From NCBI GenBank assembly GCA_033964015.1, contig CM066924.1:25593280-25657279 (forward strand): 64,000 nt of DNA, written 5' to 3'. The translations under genes and the position numbers were made by a program. Source of the stretch: Scolanthus callimorphus. Taxonomy: Eukaryota; Cnidaria; Anthozoa; Actiniaria; Edwardsiidae. Positions 38,901-47,955 of the stretch are shown here, piece after piece (the first letter of the stretch is position 1; the number at the start of each line of letters is the position of its first letter). Below the pieces are notes generated by a model, which worked only from the letters and a program-made list of their open reading frames with translations, searched no databases and was not told the origin of the DNA.

Positions 38901-41900
38901 GCGCGCCCGATAAAGATGAAAGCGAATCCAATTCTAGCGAATCCAATTCCAGTGCAGAGGAGATCTTTGGCGAAGGTCATGTCGTTGGTTCCCCGCCGCG
39001 AAAAAGGATGCTTTTTGACCTTGACAAGACTGAAGAAGACGACGACCCATCAGGTAATGTAGTAGTAATTATAAACTGTATTTCTCATTTCTTTTTGGTA
39101 AGTGGTTCACGCGCCGTTTGGGGTGTTAAAGATGGACCGACTACAATTATACCCACGTGCGGGAGAAAATTACCCACGTGCGTGAATGTTAAATAAGCTT
39201 ACTAACGGTTTCGCATTCCAAAGAAAGTGAGCAGTCTATAAATATTTTTGTAGCACCCTCGCTGTAAGCTGTTTTTTTTTCTATTATTGTGACTTTAAAA
39301 GTATAAGCACCGAGCGAGCAGAGACTACGTACAATTACCGACTGGCGGGAAAAATTGAAAAAATCCCGGCGTGATTGTGCTTACTAATAAGACTTAAGCC
39401 CGGTGCACACTAGCGTAACGCCATAAGGACGTTATGTTGCAACGAAAAAAGTACGGGAAAATAATTGAAACAATCAATATTTTCCATGGATCTTCATTAG
39501 ATTACTTCACCCAAGCAATCTTATGTTATTTTTTGATGACTTCAACTGAAACCACTAAAATTTGTTCGCGTGGCATATGTCGTTATGTCGCAAGTGTGCA
39601 CCGGCTTTACTATGTCTATATTTTCGCATCCGAACAGAAAATTAATGGCGAGTGTCATATTACGTTTTGTAGCACCTTCGCTGCGCTTTTTTTTTTTTTG
39701 TAAAGTATTATTATGTGATTTACAATGTAAAACGTAAAAAAGCGTGTTTCTTGCTAGACAACTTGGTAATGAAATTTATTTATTTACTTATTGCAAGATT
39801 GGACTTGTGAGGAAGTAAGAAAATGGGCAGCAGGGCTGTTTGATGTTTCTGTAGCCAACAAGTTCACCGAGCAGGAGGTGGATGGGCCTACCTTGCTATC
39901 ACCACAGATCCACAAAGAAGACTCTTATTCGTCTCTAGGCCTAACCACCATAGGAAAGAGAGCAAAGTTTTTGGATGCAGTAAACAAACTCAAGGGTATG
40001 TATGTGAATGTGAAATTATTATGTCAATGAATATTATACCATTTCCAGGAAACGTTGTCTCCCAAAAAGCCTAACTTGAAGCGCAAAGGATAAATGGGGA
40101 TACCTAAACTGCTACTGTTTGATCTGATTTCAGACAGTTATCGCAACCACAGGTAAAATCATTAAATTTCAGCACATTTCTCACCATAAGCTTTGTTGCT
40201 TTTTCCAGTGACAACGTATCCCGGAAACGGTATATCTCATTAGCAAAATCTAACTAATGGTATATTATCAAAAATGGATTCTGATTGGTTGAGCTACCTA
40301 TTACGCTTATGCACCAGTCAATTGCAACCACCACCCCCCAACCTCGGGGAAGGGTTGGGGCAATGTGGGGCATTTGTACGTATCGGTCACGTTTTGGTCC
40401 CGACTACATGGGGGATATTCTTCTATTGACCCCCCACCCCTGAGTGTGGGGGATTAGTTGGGTATAGAACTTAATTCCCAATCTCTCTCTTTTCACCTTG
40501 GAACACATCCACCTCTATACTAGTAGGAGCGCTGACCACACATGCCAAACGATTATGTGATTTTCCGAGGAAATTTGAGGTCAATGCATTTTATATCTTA
40601 TTAGGTACTTTCATAATTTATCCCTCATAATTTTCGAAAGTGTTGTCAGTGTTTACTCTCAAAATATACGATGCGGCGAGCATTGTGGCGATCAAAAATG
40701 CCATATGGCCGGCCAATTTTCCAGTAGAGACAATCAGGAAAAAGGATTAAAGGGTCATAAATTCCGATCAAATAAGAACAATTATTTCCAGCTCTGTTTT
40801 CTTGCGGCTTCTGAATTAGAAAAGTAGGTGCGTATATAGCTCTTATCCTCAAAGTTCTAAGCGCTTTACAATTTTGGATGGTGTGTATTAGTATGGCGAG
40901 TTCTGTGACACAGAGGTAGGGCAACTTCCAGCAATAAATGGTTCCGCAGAGGAGACAGGGACGAGAAACACGTTTAGGAGGAATATTTCAGACGAGAGGA
41001 CTCGACATATATTGGCATGTAGCATCGAACCACTTCAATCCTTGCCCCACAGGTTGGGGGAATTTCCAACACGTATCGCCTCAAGGGTGGGGACAAAAAT
41101 CTAGTATTGCTCAGCTAAAAGTCCATGTCCCCACCCTTCCCCGAGGTTGGGGGGGTGGTGGTTACAATTGACTGGTGCATTATACCCTAGTAGTTTAGCA
41201 CAGGGAGCTCACCTTTACAGTTTAAATCAAGAAAAATAGCAAGAATCTATCTGTTTTTCGCTGAATAAACCGAAAGTAACTCTATTTTCTTTTGTCTGCA
41301 TTCTGTTCTTTTCTGATTGGCTAATTATGCTTTGCCCAGACTCGCCCTTTTGGTTTATTCAGTGAAAAGCAGATAGATTCTTTTTATTTTTCTTGATTTA
41401 AACTTTAAAGGTGAGCTCCCTGTGTAGTAGTGATTAAAATTATCTTCTCCTAAACTTGCTTGCATCAATATCTGACCAACTAGTTGGATTTTTACTAAGA
41501 CAATAATTATCCCCCATTGCTCATGGCCTCCAAGGATGGACTCAGAGCCCATTCAGGCTTGAGGGATAATTGTTAATTAAATATTTTAGTGTACAATTCA
41601 CTGGATATGTTTTTCAAGTCTGCAGTATTTTTCTCTAGCCTGCTAAGTTACCCTTTGGCTGGGAAAATGTGACTCATTGATGCCAAATATGTTTTAGGCC
41701 CGTTTTAAATGCCAAACTTAATTCTTTCGCGCTAATTGACTTGGTTTATTAGCCAGTAAAAACAAGTTATTTCAATAAGAATGATTTTATGAGGTTAATA
41801 TAGCCTAGTGTTTAGCGAATGGAGAAGATCTCAGCACCGATTTTAGGAGCGCTGGAATGATTCAGAATTGTACTTCAGCGCGGCATTGGCACGGAAGATA

Positions 41901-44726
41901 GTGCCCTTCCTAATGCAAATGAACTTAAGACAATAGATCTAACTAACTAAACAATGGGAAATTGACATTTAGTGCCACAAGTTCAACGTCTAAAACTGGC
42001 CTTACTGAATTTTAGATTTTCCTGTGAAAAAACGTGGCATGCAGGAGTTTTTTGGGAAAGCATGGGAATGGGATAAAGAACCCCCTCCAGACCCTGTACA
42101 GACATTCTCTAGAATTATAAGGGGTCCGTTTGTATTTCCTCGATTAAAATCACTGTGTGTTCATTTAAAATTCATCCCCCAGGGGTGTGCGTTTAATCAA
42201 GAAAAATATATGGTGTCTTTTAAATTAACAATGCATTATATTAACATTAGTTTCATTTAACTAGAGATGCACAAGCCCAGTTCTTCTTTAGCGGAGTCGA
42301 AAAATACTGTGGTGCTGGGAACCCAAGATCCTCCCATGGCCAATTTGGATAGGATGCTGACCAATGAAGAAAAAGATAAAATGCCAAGCTGCGATCACAG
42401 TACATACAATACAAAGTAAGTGCAGGTTGTATAGAGGGGATGTCAGATGAGTGTTGTGTGTAATTCTAATCACTTTGCATCTATACTCCTATACGTTTTA
42501 TTCAGATTTGGTTGTTACTTTGTGTTTGGTCTAAATACTATGATCATGAAATTTGCTCTAAGTTATAACTTAGTCACTAAGAAAACTGAATCCACTGGAA
42601 ATGTTGCAAAAATCCATTAATAACATATCGCATGTGATTTATAGAGGATATTACATGGCCACACAGAGATACAAATTTTATCTTCGAGTGTTAAAAATTA
42701 TCTCAGGAGTGAATGCAAGTACACAATCTAAGGCTGCATATGACACACTTGGTGCCAGCACAAGTGCCTGAGTATACAAGGTCCAGACCTTGTACTCGGG
42801 CACCAGTGCTCCGAATTTTGGCTAATGGCCACTCCAGAAGCTGGTGGTGTGTTCACATTCTGTGCTCGGGCAGCATGCCCCAGGGCACCAAGTGTGTACT
42901 GTTTGACTGTATTGCAAATTGCAATCACAATCATTGTGTTGGCAACTGCATAGCAATTAATTCAATATGGGCATGAGACGCTTCTAATGAATCCCCCTGC
43001 ACCTACCATTTTTTACCATGGGATCACCTATATGAAAGTCCCAACACATTCACCCCTTACCAAATAGACTGAGATATAATGCCTTTACAATGCCTTTACT
43101 CCCTGGTTATTTTCATCCAAACATTGTTTTGTGTTTATCCCTATAGGAAACGGCTTATTACTGCAGCAATTAAAGATGAGTGGGGTGATGATGTCCCAGA
43201 TACATTCCGGCATAATGCAGAAGCAAAAGCAAAGTTGAACAAGTTTGTGCAGAGAATATCCCAGGACAAGACTTATGTCTTTGAGAAATATGGTTTAAAG
43301 GAAAATGCCATCCGATCGTTTACCATGACACATTTCAGAGAAAAACGGAGAAATGATAAGGATAATGAAGTTACTGCAGCTTGCATAAGGAGCACAGATG
43401 AAAGTTCATCACCTAACAGTTCCATATCCAATGCAGATTCTCCTCCATGTCATAGGAGTGTGATGAAAAAGAAACTGGATTATGGCAATTATTTTGACAA
43501 AGGTGTGTATAATATAAGCTTTCCACCAATCAAAGGCCCATGGGCTGGGGAGGAGGACATAGTCCAATATTATTATCTATTTTTTTTGGTCTATGTCAAA
43601 AACAGGGGTTTAATTAAGTATTTTTGAAGTAGATGGACGATGAAGTTTTAAGGGACCCCCCAAAATTATGAGCATGTCCAAAATTTCCTCAAGCCGAACC
43701 AATGATGTCACAGTTCAAAACATCACCCCTGACTCGTTTTGGTATCATGGCATATTCAAGGGCGTTCTGGATTATACTCGGAAGGAGGATTGTGCAGAAA
43801 TTTATCAAATTATGCACTGCAAGCCTCCAAAGTATCCAGACACCACTTCAAGCCCTCACCAGGGGCTGATACTGCCGATTTTGTCTGGATGCCATACGTT
43901 TCTAATTAAATTTTTGAGTTTTGAAATTGTTGTATCTTGGTCAGTATTGATTCGATTAACACCAAATTTTGGGATTTTACACAAATCGATGTGCTCTTTC
44001 TTACTAAGTGGGACTTGTTTTGACTAATATTAAAGGGTTTCGTACACAGTCCCTCATGATATGAAACTCGGCAATGCAGATAAAAATAATGTGCGTATTA
44101 AAAAATTGCTTTAAAATTTGTATTATAATATACTTTGTGTTTTAAAATATTATACTTTGACTTTTCCAGAATTGAGCCAAGTAAGCAGTGAGGCAATCAT
44201 GTTGGTCTACCTAGAAAGACAATCTGTACTTGAGGTGAAGTTTAAGGAACTACAGAAACTCTCAAAGACTCTTGGCCTCAAGCTGTTGAGAGGCAAAGAC
44301 AAATCTACTCACATTCGAGCTCTGGCAAAGGGTTTTCTGGATAATGGTTATGTGGTGCTTGCTGAAACTGCCACCAAACTAAACCTTTCAAGAGATGATA
44401 TCAGTGTAGTTAAAAGGATTACTGTCTGATGACAAGAACATGTCTGCCGATATTATAAACTTTCACAACAACTGCCAGGCCAGTTAGAAAAGGGACCTGA
44501 AAAACATTTGCTTTTGTCAAATGTGGCATGACTTATGGACAATGGTTTGGTTTCTTGTTCATCCTTACAGATTAAACCTGGCAATGACCTGTATAGTCTG
44601 TCAACCAGGCCAATGAAGTTATGTTTAAAAATTCCGTAACAAAGTATTTATTTCTGTAATATTTACGGTATGTGTTATCCCACTATAGCTAACTAAGATA
44701 GAACAGGGGCGGTAAGGTGTTTTCCT

Positions 44727-44761
<35 letters not shown>

Positions 44762-47700
44762 TCCCATATGTCGTCAGGCGGGGGTGCTCGTCGTATCTTT
44801 TAGGGGTTAAAATACGAGTTCCAGGTATCTGTTAGGGTATAAGACAAAAAAAGGCCAATTTTTCCCAGATGGTTTCTTTTAGGGTGTTCATGGCTTGAAT
44901 TTGAGAGCCATAAAATGGTATCTTTTAGGGGTTAAAATTCTGGTTGACCATGCCTAGATTGGTATCGTTTAGGGTTTAAATTTTATTTTCCCGACGAGCA
45001 CCCCCACTCAACGACATATGGGAGTCCCCTGGGGTTTTCCTGTGAAGCCCCCCTAAGTTTTTTTTGTTGTGTAATGACCAGGATTGTAATACCTGTGATA
45101 CATGATTTTCATGAAATCTTGAAAAGCTTCTTGCATTTCTCGTGACACATGAATTGTACTACAGACCCCCTTACCACCCCCTGATATAATGCTGCCTGTT
45201 TTTGAAATTGTCTATTGCATTTTTAAACCGCACGGGGGGGGGACTGCTCCCTTAAAAAGATGCCCTTCCCTGGAATTTCCACTTTTTCTGGCAAAATAGC
45301 CCTAGAAAATCTATTTCTGGAAAAAAATGACCCTGGAAAGTCACCTTGGATTCCTCTCCCCTGGAATTTCCAGAGACCAGTGCACCTCCCCTGGAAAATT
45401 TTCCATTTCCATAGGTCCTCAACCTCTCCCTGGTGCAGTTTAAAAATGCAATAAGCCATTTTGTTATGAAATAGTGTAATGAACTCAAGTCAAAGACAAA
45501 AATTATTGACAGGCGCGGATCCAGAAAAAAAAAAATTGAGCTATTTATGGTCGGCTTTTTCACATGGAATGTCACAAATACAAGAGTAGTTTTGTGTAAA
45601 GATGACAATAATAATAACTTTAAAACATACCAAAAATTTTGTACCTGTTTCTGTAAACAGGTGTAAATGTCCGCGCATGATTGAAATGCCTAATACAACA
45701 TATAGTTGAAAAAAAGAACAAGAAAAAGGTAAAGAATGAAACACAATTATACACAAATATTGCAAATATGCAATGTAAAAGTAAATAGCAAACAATAATA
45801 ACAAATAGTAGAGATTAAATCACTTGAGTATCTATAAAATACGATTTACTTGATTCCCTATGTGTGATTATTTTTGCATGCATGTTTCAACATCGTATGA
45901 TTGTTGTTTGCAGTGGTGACTTGGGCCAATCAACTAAAGTTAGCTCTTTGCGGGAGTTGACAATATCATTTTTGGTGTTCCATGTTTCAGCTATTTCCAT
46001 CCATTTTTCCATACATTCATCACATGGTATCTCATTTTCCGTTGTAATGGATTTCACACAGTTTCCTTTGGTGGTATTTAAAAACCATTCATGGTTTTGG
46101 TACATACCACCATTGGAATATTCCGTAGCCTTGCATGTTTTCCATACATTCACCACATGGTATCTCATTTTCTGTTGTATGGATTTCACACAGTTTCCTT
46201 TGGTGGTATTGAACAACCATTCATGGTTTTGGTACATACCACCATTGGAATATTTCCATAACCTTGTATGTTTTCCATACATTCACCACATGGTATCTTC
46301 TTTTCCGTTGTATGGATTACACACAGTTTCCTTTGGTGGTATTTGAAAACCATTCATGGTTTTGGCATGTACCACCATTGGAATATTTCCATAACCTTGT
46401 ATGTTTTCCATACATTCACCACATGGTATCTTCTTTTCCGTTGTATGGATTTCACACAGTTTCCTTTGGTGGTATTTAAAAACCATTCATGGTTTTGGTA
46501 CATACCACCATTGGAATATTTCCATAACCTTGTATGTTTTCCATACATTCACCACATGGTATCTTCTTTTCCGTTGTATGGATTTCACACAGTTTCCTTT
46601 GGTGGTATTTAAAAACCATTCATGGTTTGGTACATACCACCATTGGAATATTTCCGTAGCCTTGCACGTTTTCCATACATTCACCACATGGTATCTCATT
46701 TTCTGTTGTATGGATTTCACACAGTTTCCTTTGGTGGTATTGAACAACCATTCATGGTTTTGGTACATACCACCATTGGAATATTTCCGTAACCTTGTAT
46801 GTTTTCCATACATTCACCACATGGTATCTTCTTTTCCGTTGTATGGATTACACACAGTTTCCTTTGATGGTATTTGAAAACCATTCATGGTTTTGGCATG
46901 TACCACCATTGGAATATTTCCGTAACCTTGTATGTTTTCCATACATTCACCACATGGTATCTTCATTTCCGTTGTATGGATTACACACAGTTTCCTTTGG
47001 TGGTATTGAAAACCATTCATGGTTTGGCATGTACCACCATTGGAATATTTCCGTAACCTTGTATGTTTTCCATACATTCACCACATGGTATCTTCATTTC
47101 CGTTGTATGGATTTCACACAATTTCTTTGGTGGTATTTTAAACATCCATTCATGTTTTTTACCTTGACCACCATATTCCATTGGAATATTTCCACAACCT
47201 TCTGTGGTTTATATAATTTACCACAAGGTTTCTCTATTTCCGTTATGTGGTTAACAGTGTTTTTCCATCTATGCTTTTCACAGTTTCCACATAATGATTT
47301 CCTACAATTTCCTAGTGTGGGAAAATTGCACTTTTACCATTGGTGTATTTTGCATGGAAATTTTACAAAAACCACGTAAAAACCACAGAAAACCCTTATG
47401 AGATCACGTGTGGACTTTGGAATTTTTTCCAGTGAAGTGCTGAAATTACATTATTTCGAAAGCAAATCTCGCAACACTAGACCCCAGAGTAAACTTTGAT
47501 TCGAGATCTTATCAAATGAACACGTCAAATCCCTCAAACATGTAAGCTTAAGTTACACGTGAAACTCAAAACGTGCATGAGCAATGCAGGTCCAAACGTT
47601 CCACAAAAGGTCGGGGAATCCCAAACCAAACGTATAAAGTACGCAGATCGGTAATAGAGAGATGACGGGGTATCGTTTACCTCTGTTTTAGGTTTTGCAG

Positions 47701-47955
47701 CTTCAGCTGGCTTGCTAGCGGGCTCTTTGGACTCCGTAATATTGGTGACATCTACAGAAGCGGCGGCTGTGGCGGGAGTCTCTTCCTGATCCTTGGCTTG
47801 TTCTTCTTCCTTGCTAGCTCGTTTGCTTGGGCTTCCTCGTTATCTAGAGATATCTCTGTAGTAGGTCCGAAGTGCGGTTGTTCCTCTTCTTGTGGTTTAG
47901 TTTCAGGAGAGGCTTCATCATCGTCGAAGAGAGAAGGGCTGTCTTGTTCCGCCAT
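20425..47955 (-). CDS. SNX2: Sorting nexin SNX1/SNX2 type (PX-BAR, retromer), 14 exons, complete but with a frameshift in exon 1
   Basis: Exons: 47955..47681, 28461..28342, 27641..27500, 26775..26697, 25485..25410, 25262..25149, 24757..24664, 24430..24383, 24286..24198, 23276..23208, 22911..22768, 21877..21797, 21531..21460, 20475..20425; about 484 residues. Exons 2-14 join in phase. The acidic N-terminus ([18 protein letters not shown]) precedes a PX domain ([37 protein letters not shown]) that binds endosomal phosphoinositides, then a BAR domain ([56 protein letters not shown]). It ends [16 protein letters not shown], like human SNX2. The family forms membrane-bending dimers in the retromer/ESCPE-1 sorting coat. 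Exon 1 is 275 nt: its first frame stops at 47752, while the frame that fits exon 2 opens only after about 47835. Intron 1 is 19.2 kb because it holds a 17.9-kb transposon. Confidence 0.92.
20881..21310. mobile_element. Poly-G/poly-C bounded MITE in SNX intron 13
   Basis: A run of more than 30 G starts at about 20889 and a run of about 23 C ends at 21308. Between them are several copies of CCCTAAAAGATACCA-like words and AACATGGCGGGCCATG, GTGGCTCAA and GATCATCCCCGACCAAAAA. The same words recur at about 35492-35752, and related ones in opposite orientation at 44728-45050 and 51155-51290. This is a non-autonomous family whose ends are long G/C homopolymers. Confidence 0.75.
24944..25120. repeat. 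GAT/GAA-rich trinucleotide microsatellite region in SNX intron 6
   Basis: Imperfect runs of GATGAT and GAAGAT interrupted by GTTGTT. Purely intronic; the apparent reading frame is a repeat artefact. Confidence 0.6.
25786..26491. mobile_element. piggyBac-like MITE (706 bp) with TTAA duplication, SNX intron 4
   Basis: The termini are inverted repeats starting GGTATGAGTATACCTTTG, flanked on both sides by TTAA (25782-25785 and 26492-26495), the piggyBac target site. Much of the interior is also inverted: ATATATCATTTTAAAGCTTA near 25873 mirrors sequence near 26395, and GCGATCTGAAAAAAGGTGTG at 26066 mirrors 26205-26232. No transposase is present. Confidence 0.85.
27274..27476. mobile_element. MITE with TGTGTGGTTCCAGAA inverted ends (copy 1)
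   Basis: The ends are TGTGTGGTTCCAGAAATTAT and its near reverse complement, with G-rich blocks and GGTCAATTTACCTGATCATT inside. A second copy in the opposite orientation lies at 59315-59491. It sits only ~22 bp inside the donor of SNX intron 3. Confidence 0.8.
28462..29568. other. SNX intron 1, acceptor-side part outside the transposon
   Basis: Original intron sequence between the exon 2 acceptor and the transposon insertion. It includes a run of about 22 G at 29217-29238 between T/G-rich flanks. No coding exon is seen. Confidence 0.5.
29569..29627 (+). repeat. Left terminal inverted repeat of the CACTA-like element
   Basis: Starts CACTGGAAAAAATTCCAAAA and ends GGTTTTCTGTGGTTTTTA. The preceding AAG at 29566-29568 is the target duplication. 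Confidence 0.9.
29800..31310. repeat. Left subterminal array, ~12 units of 125 bp
   Basis: The marker TTGTCAATAGTACACATACT recurs at 125-bp intervals (29997, 30122, 30247, 30372 and onward). Each unit also holds AAACCATAAGACTAGAAACC, GGATTCCATAATAACCATAC and AACACACGAGAAATTTC. The outer units are the most diverged. In CACTA elements such arrays bind element-encoded protein; that role here is inferred. Confidence 0.93.
31374..31640. mobile_element. 267-bp foldback MITE inside the CACTA-like element
   Basis: Ends are ACAGCTATTTCAA and its reverse complement, followed inward by imperfect CCTTGTCGG / CCGACAAC. CGCGCCCAGACCG near the left end mirrors CGGTCTGGGCGCG near the right. No confident target duplication. 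Confidence 0.7.
31719..32220. mobile_element. ~500-bp long palindrome (foldback element) inside the CACTA-like element
   Basis: AACTTGGAG and ACAGTAGG on the left are mirrored by CCTACTGT and CTCCAAGTT on the right. Inner mirrored blocks include TTCCTCTTTAAACATCTC and GTCTTAGCCAATTCGG, with the centre near 31960. The arms have diverged and carry small indels. Confidence 0.8.
32342..38532 (-). CDS. CACTA/EnSpm-like transposase, 8 exons, intact (1033 residues)
   Basis: Exons: 38532..38325, 37810..36923, 36544..36497, 35378..35208, 34834..34673, 34343..33987, 33691..33231, 33148..32342. All junctions are GT-AG and in phase, with no internal stop. The N-terminus has a Cys/His cluster ([20 protein letters not shown], residues 20-40). 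Next come an acidic stretch, a second cluster ([20 protein letters not shown]), [16 protein letters not shown], and [15 protein letters not shown] (about 460-475), where the Asp is a candidate catalytic residue, followed by [10 protein letters not shown] later [13 protein letters not shown] region resembles the C-terminal part of tnp2-type CACTA transposases. I infer superfamily membership from these patterns and from the element's ends, not from a close homologue. It would bind the terminal repeats and catalyse cut-and-paste transposition. A domesticated role is less likely, since the gene sits between intact ends. Confidence 0.82.
35492..35752. mobile_element. Poly-G bounded MITE in the transposase intron (copy 2)
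   Basis: Begins at a run of G near 35491, shares CCAAACATGGCGGGCCATG, CCCTAAAAGATGAGG and GATCATCCCCGACCAAAAAA with the copy at 20881-21310, and ends in C-rich sequence near 35752. It lies just upstream of transposase exon 4, in intron 3. Confidence 0.75.
36284..36479. mobile_element. 196-bp MITE with TAGCCTCCTCCGCAGGC inverted ends
   Basis: The left end TAGCCTCCTCCGCAGGC is matched exactly by its reverse complement at the right end. It sits in transposase intron 3, next to exon 3. No clear target duplication. Confidence 0.8.
38533..38830. promoter_or_regulatory. Shared bidirectional promoter of the transposon's two genes
   Basis: The 298 bp between the divergent ATGs contain TTTCGCGC at 38545-38552 and GGCGGGAAAA at 38653-38662, both E2F-like, plus CCAAT words at 38668-38672 and 38698-38702. 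No TATA box is obvious. Co-expression, perhaps linked to S phase, is inferred from these motifs and the head-to-head layout. Confidence 0.55.
38831..44429 (+). CDS. SAM-domain accessory protein of the CACTA-like element, 5 (possibly 6) exons
   Basis: Exons: 38831..39053, 39798..39995, 42265..42415, 43147..43502, 44170..44429; 1188 nt, 395 residues, all in phase. Exon 1 is a basic then Ser/Glu-rich tail ([16 protein letters not shown]). Exon 2 is a SAM domain ([20 protein letters not shown], then [32 protein letters not shown], about residues 76-140). Exon 4 has a basic region ([15 protein letters not shown]) that may contact DNA. The last exon is helical, ending VVKRITV. An open stretch from 42016 ([20 protein letters not shown]) could be an extra exon, but its donor would be weak. 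Plant CACTA elements pair the transposase with a repeat-binding protein; by position this protein could play that part, with the SAM domain giving multimerisation. That is inference; I know no described relative. Confidence 0.72.
39397..39606. mobile_element. 210-bp PIF/Harbinger-like MITE, TTA duplication
   Basis: Ends are AGCCCGGTGCACACT and AGTGTGCACCGGCT, with one extra C on the left. TTA at 39394-39396 and 39607-39609 is the 3-bp duplication. It lies in intron 1 of the SAM gene. Confidence 0.75.
40310..41179. mobile_element. 870-bp PIF/Harbinger-like non-autonomous element, TTA duplication
   Basis: Ends start TGCACCAGTCAATTG and continue AACCACCACCCCCCAACCTC in both arms, flanked by TTA at 40307-40309 and 41180-41182. 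The interior holds G/C-rich blocks and, near 40830-40930, sequence related to the block at 57130-57260. No transposase is encoded. Confidence 0.85.
41199..41424. mobile_element. 226-bp foldback MITE, TAG duplication
   Basis: The inverted ends start CACAGGGAGCTCACCTTTA and stay similar for about 80 bp, through AGTTTAAATCAAGAAAAAT and GAATCTATCTG. TAG flanks both sides (41196-41198 and 41425-41427). Confidence 0.85.
42640..42720. repeat. Dispersed repeat fragment related to 7330-7680
   Basis: Contains ATTACATGGCC, GAGATACAAATTTTATCTTC and GAGTGTTAAAA, close to blocks near 7340 and 7605. Probably one end of a MITE family. Confidence 0.5.
44728..45050. mobile_element. Poly-G bounded MITE (copy 3) with a long G run
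   Basis: Starts with a run of more than 30 G ending at 44760, followed by ATCCCATATGTCGT. It holds several GTATCTTTTAGGGGTTAAAA words and ends CCCGACGAGCACCCCCACTC, ACGACATATGGGAGT. The flanking GGGATCCCATATGTCGT and ACGACATATGGGAGTCCC form the inverted ends. Confidence 0.75.
45212..45453. mobile_element. MITE with TATTGCATTTTTAAAC inverted ends
   Basis: TATTGCATTTTTAAACCGCA on the left is mirrored by GTGCAGTTTAAAAATGCAAT on the right. The interior repeats CCCTGGAATTTCCA words. No secure target duplication. Confidence 0.65.
45990..47210. repeat. Right subterminal array, ~9 units of 133 bp
   Basis: The marker CCATACATTCACCACATGGT recurs at about 133-bp spacing (46142, 46275, 46408, 46541, 46673, 46806, 46939, 47071). 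Each unit also has CACAGTTTCCTTTGGTGGTA and ACCATTCATGGTTT. Units decay toward the terminus. The unit is not the same as the 125-bp unit of the left end. Open frames here are repeat artefacts. Confidence 0.93.
47377..47434 (-). repeat. Right terminal inverted repeat of the CACTA-like element
   Basis: Reads CACTGGAAAAAATTCCAAAG from 47434 leftward. It matches the left end except for a few substitutions and one missing base. AAG follows at 47435-47437. Confidence 0.9.

Larger units (their letters stand above)
29569..47434. mobile_element. 17.9-kb CACTA/EnSpm-like DNA transposon, apparently autonomous
   Basis: The termini are ~58-bp inverted repeats that start CACTGGAAAAAATTCCAAA and share GTGATCTCATAAGGGTTTTC; the two ends differ by only a few bases and one gap. 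A 3-bp direct repeat AAG flanks them (29566-29568 and 47435-47437). A CAC start, 3-bp duplication, long subterminal repeat arrays and a large multi-exon transposase with C-x-C zinc-like motifs are together the signature of the EnSpm/CACTA superfamily. Content from the left: terminal repeat; 125-bp tandem array; two foldback insertions; transposase (-); shared promoter; SAM-domain gene (+); 133-bp tandem array; terminal repeat. It sits in SNX intron 1. The near-identical ends and intact transposase suggest recent insertion; the MITEs nested in it show it is not brand new. Confidence 0.88.

Noticed and set aside
42016..42120. Possible extra exon of the SAM gene ([20 protein letters not shown])
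   Set aside because: The acceptor is fair, but the only phase-compatible donor (GGG followed by GTCCG) is poor, and the flanking exons join in phase without it. Mentioned in the gene entry only.
45864..47379. Several overlapping open frames on both strands (for example 160, 158 and 194 residues)
   Set aside because: They are translations of the 133-bp subterminal repeat of the transposon and appear in multiple frames at once.
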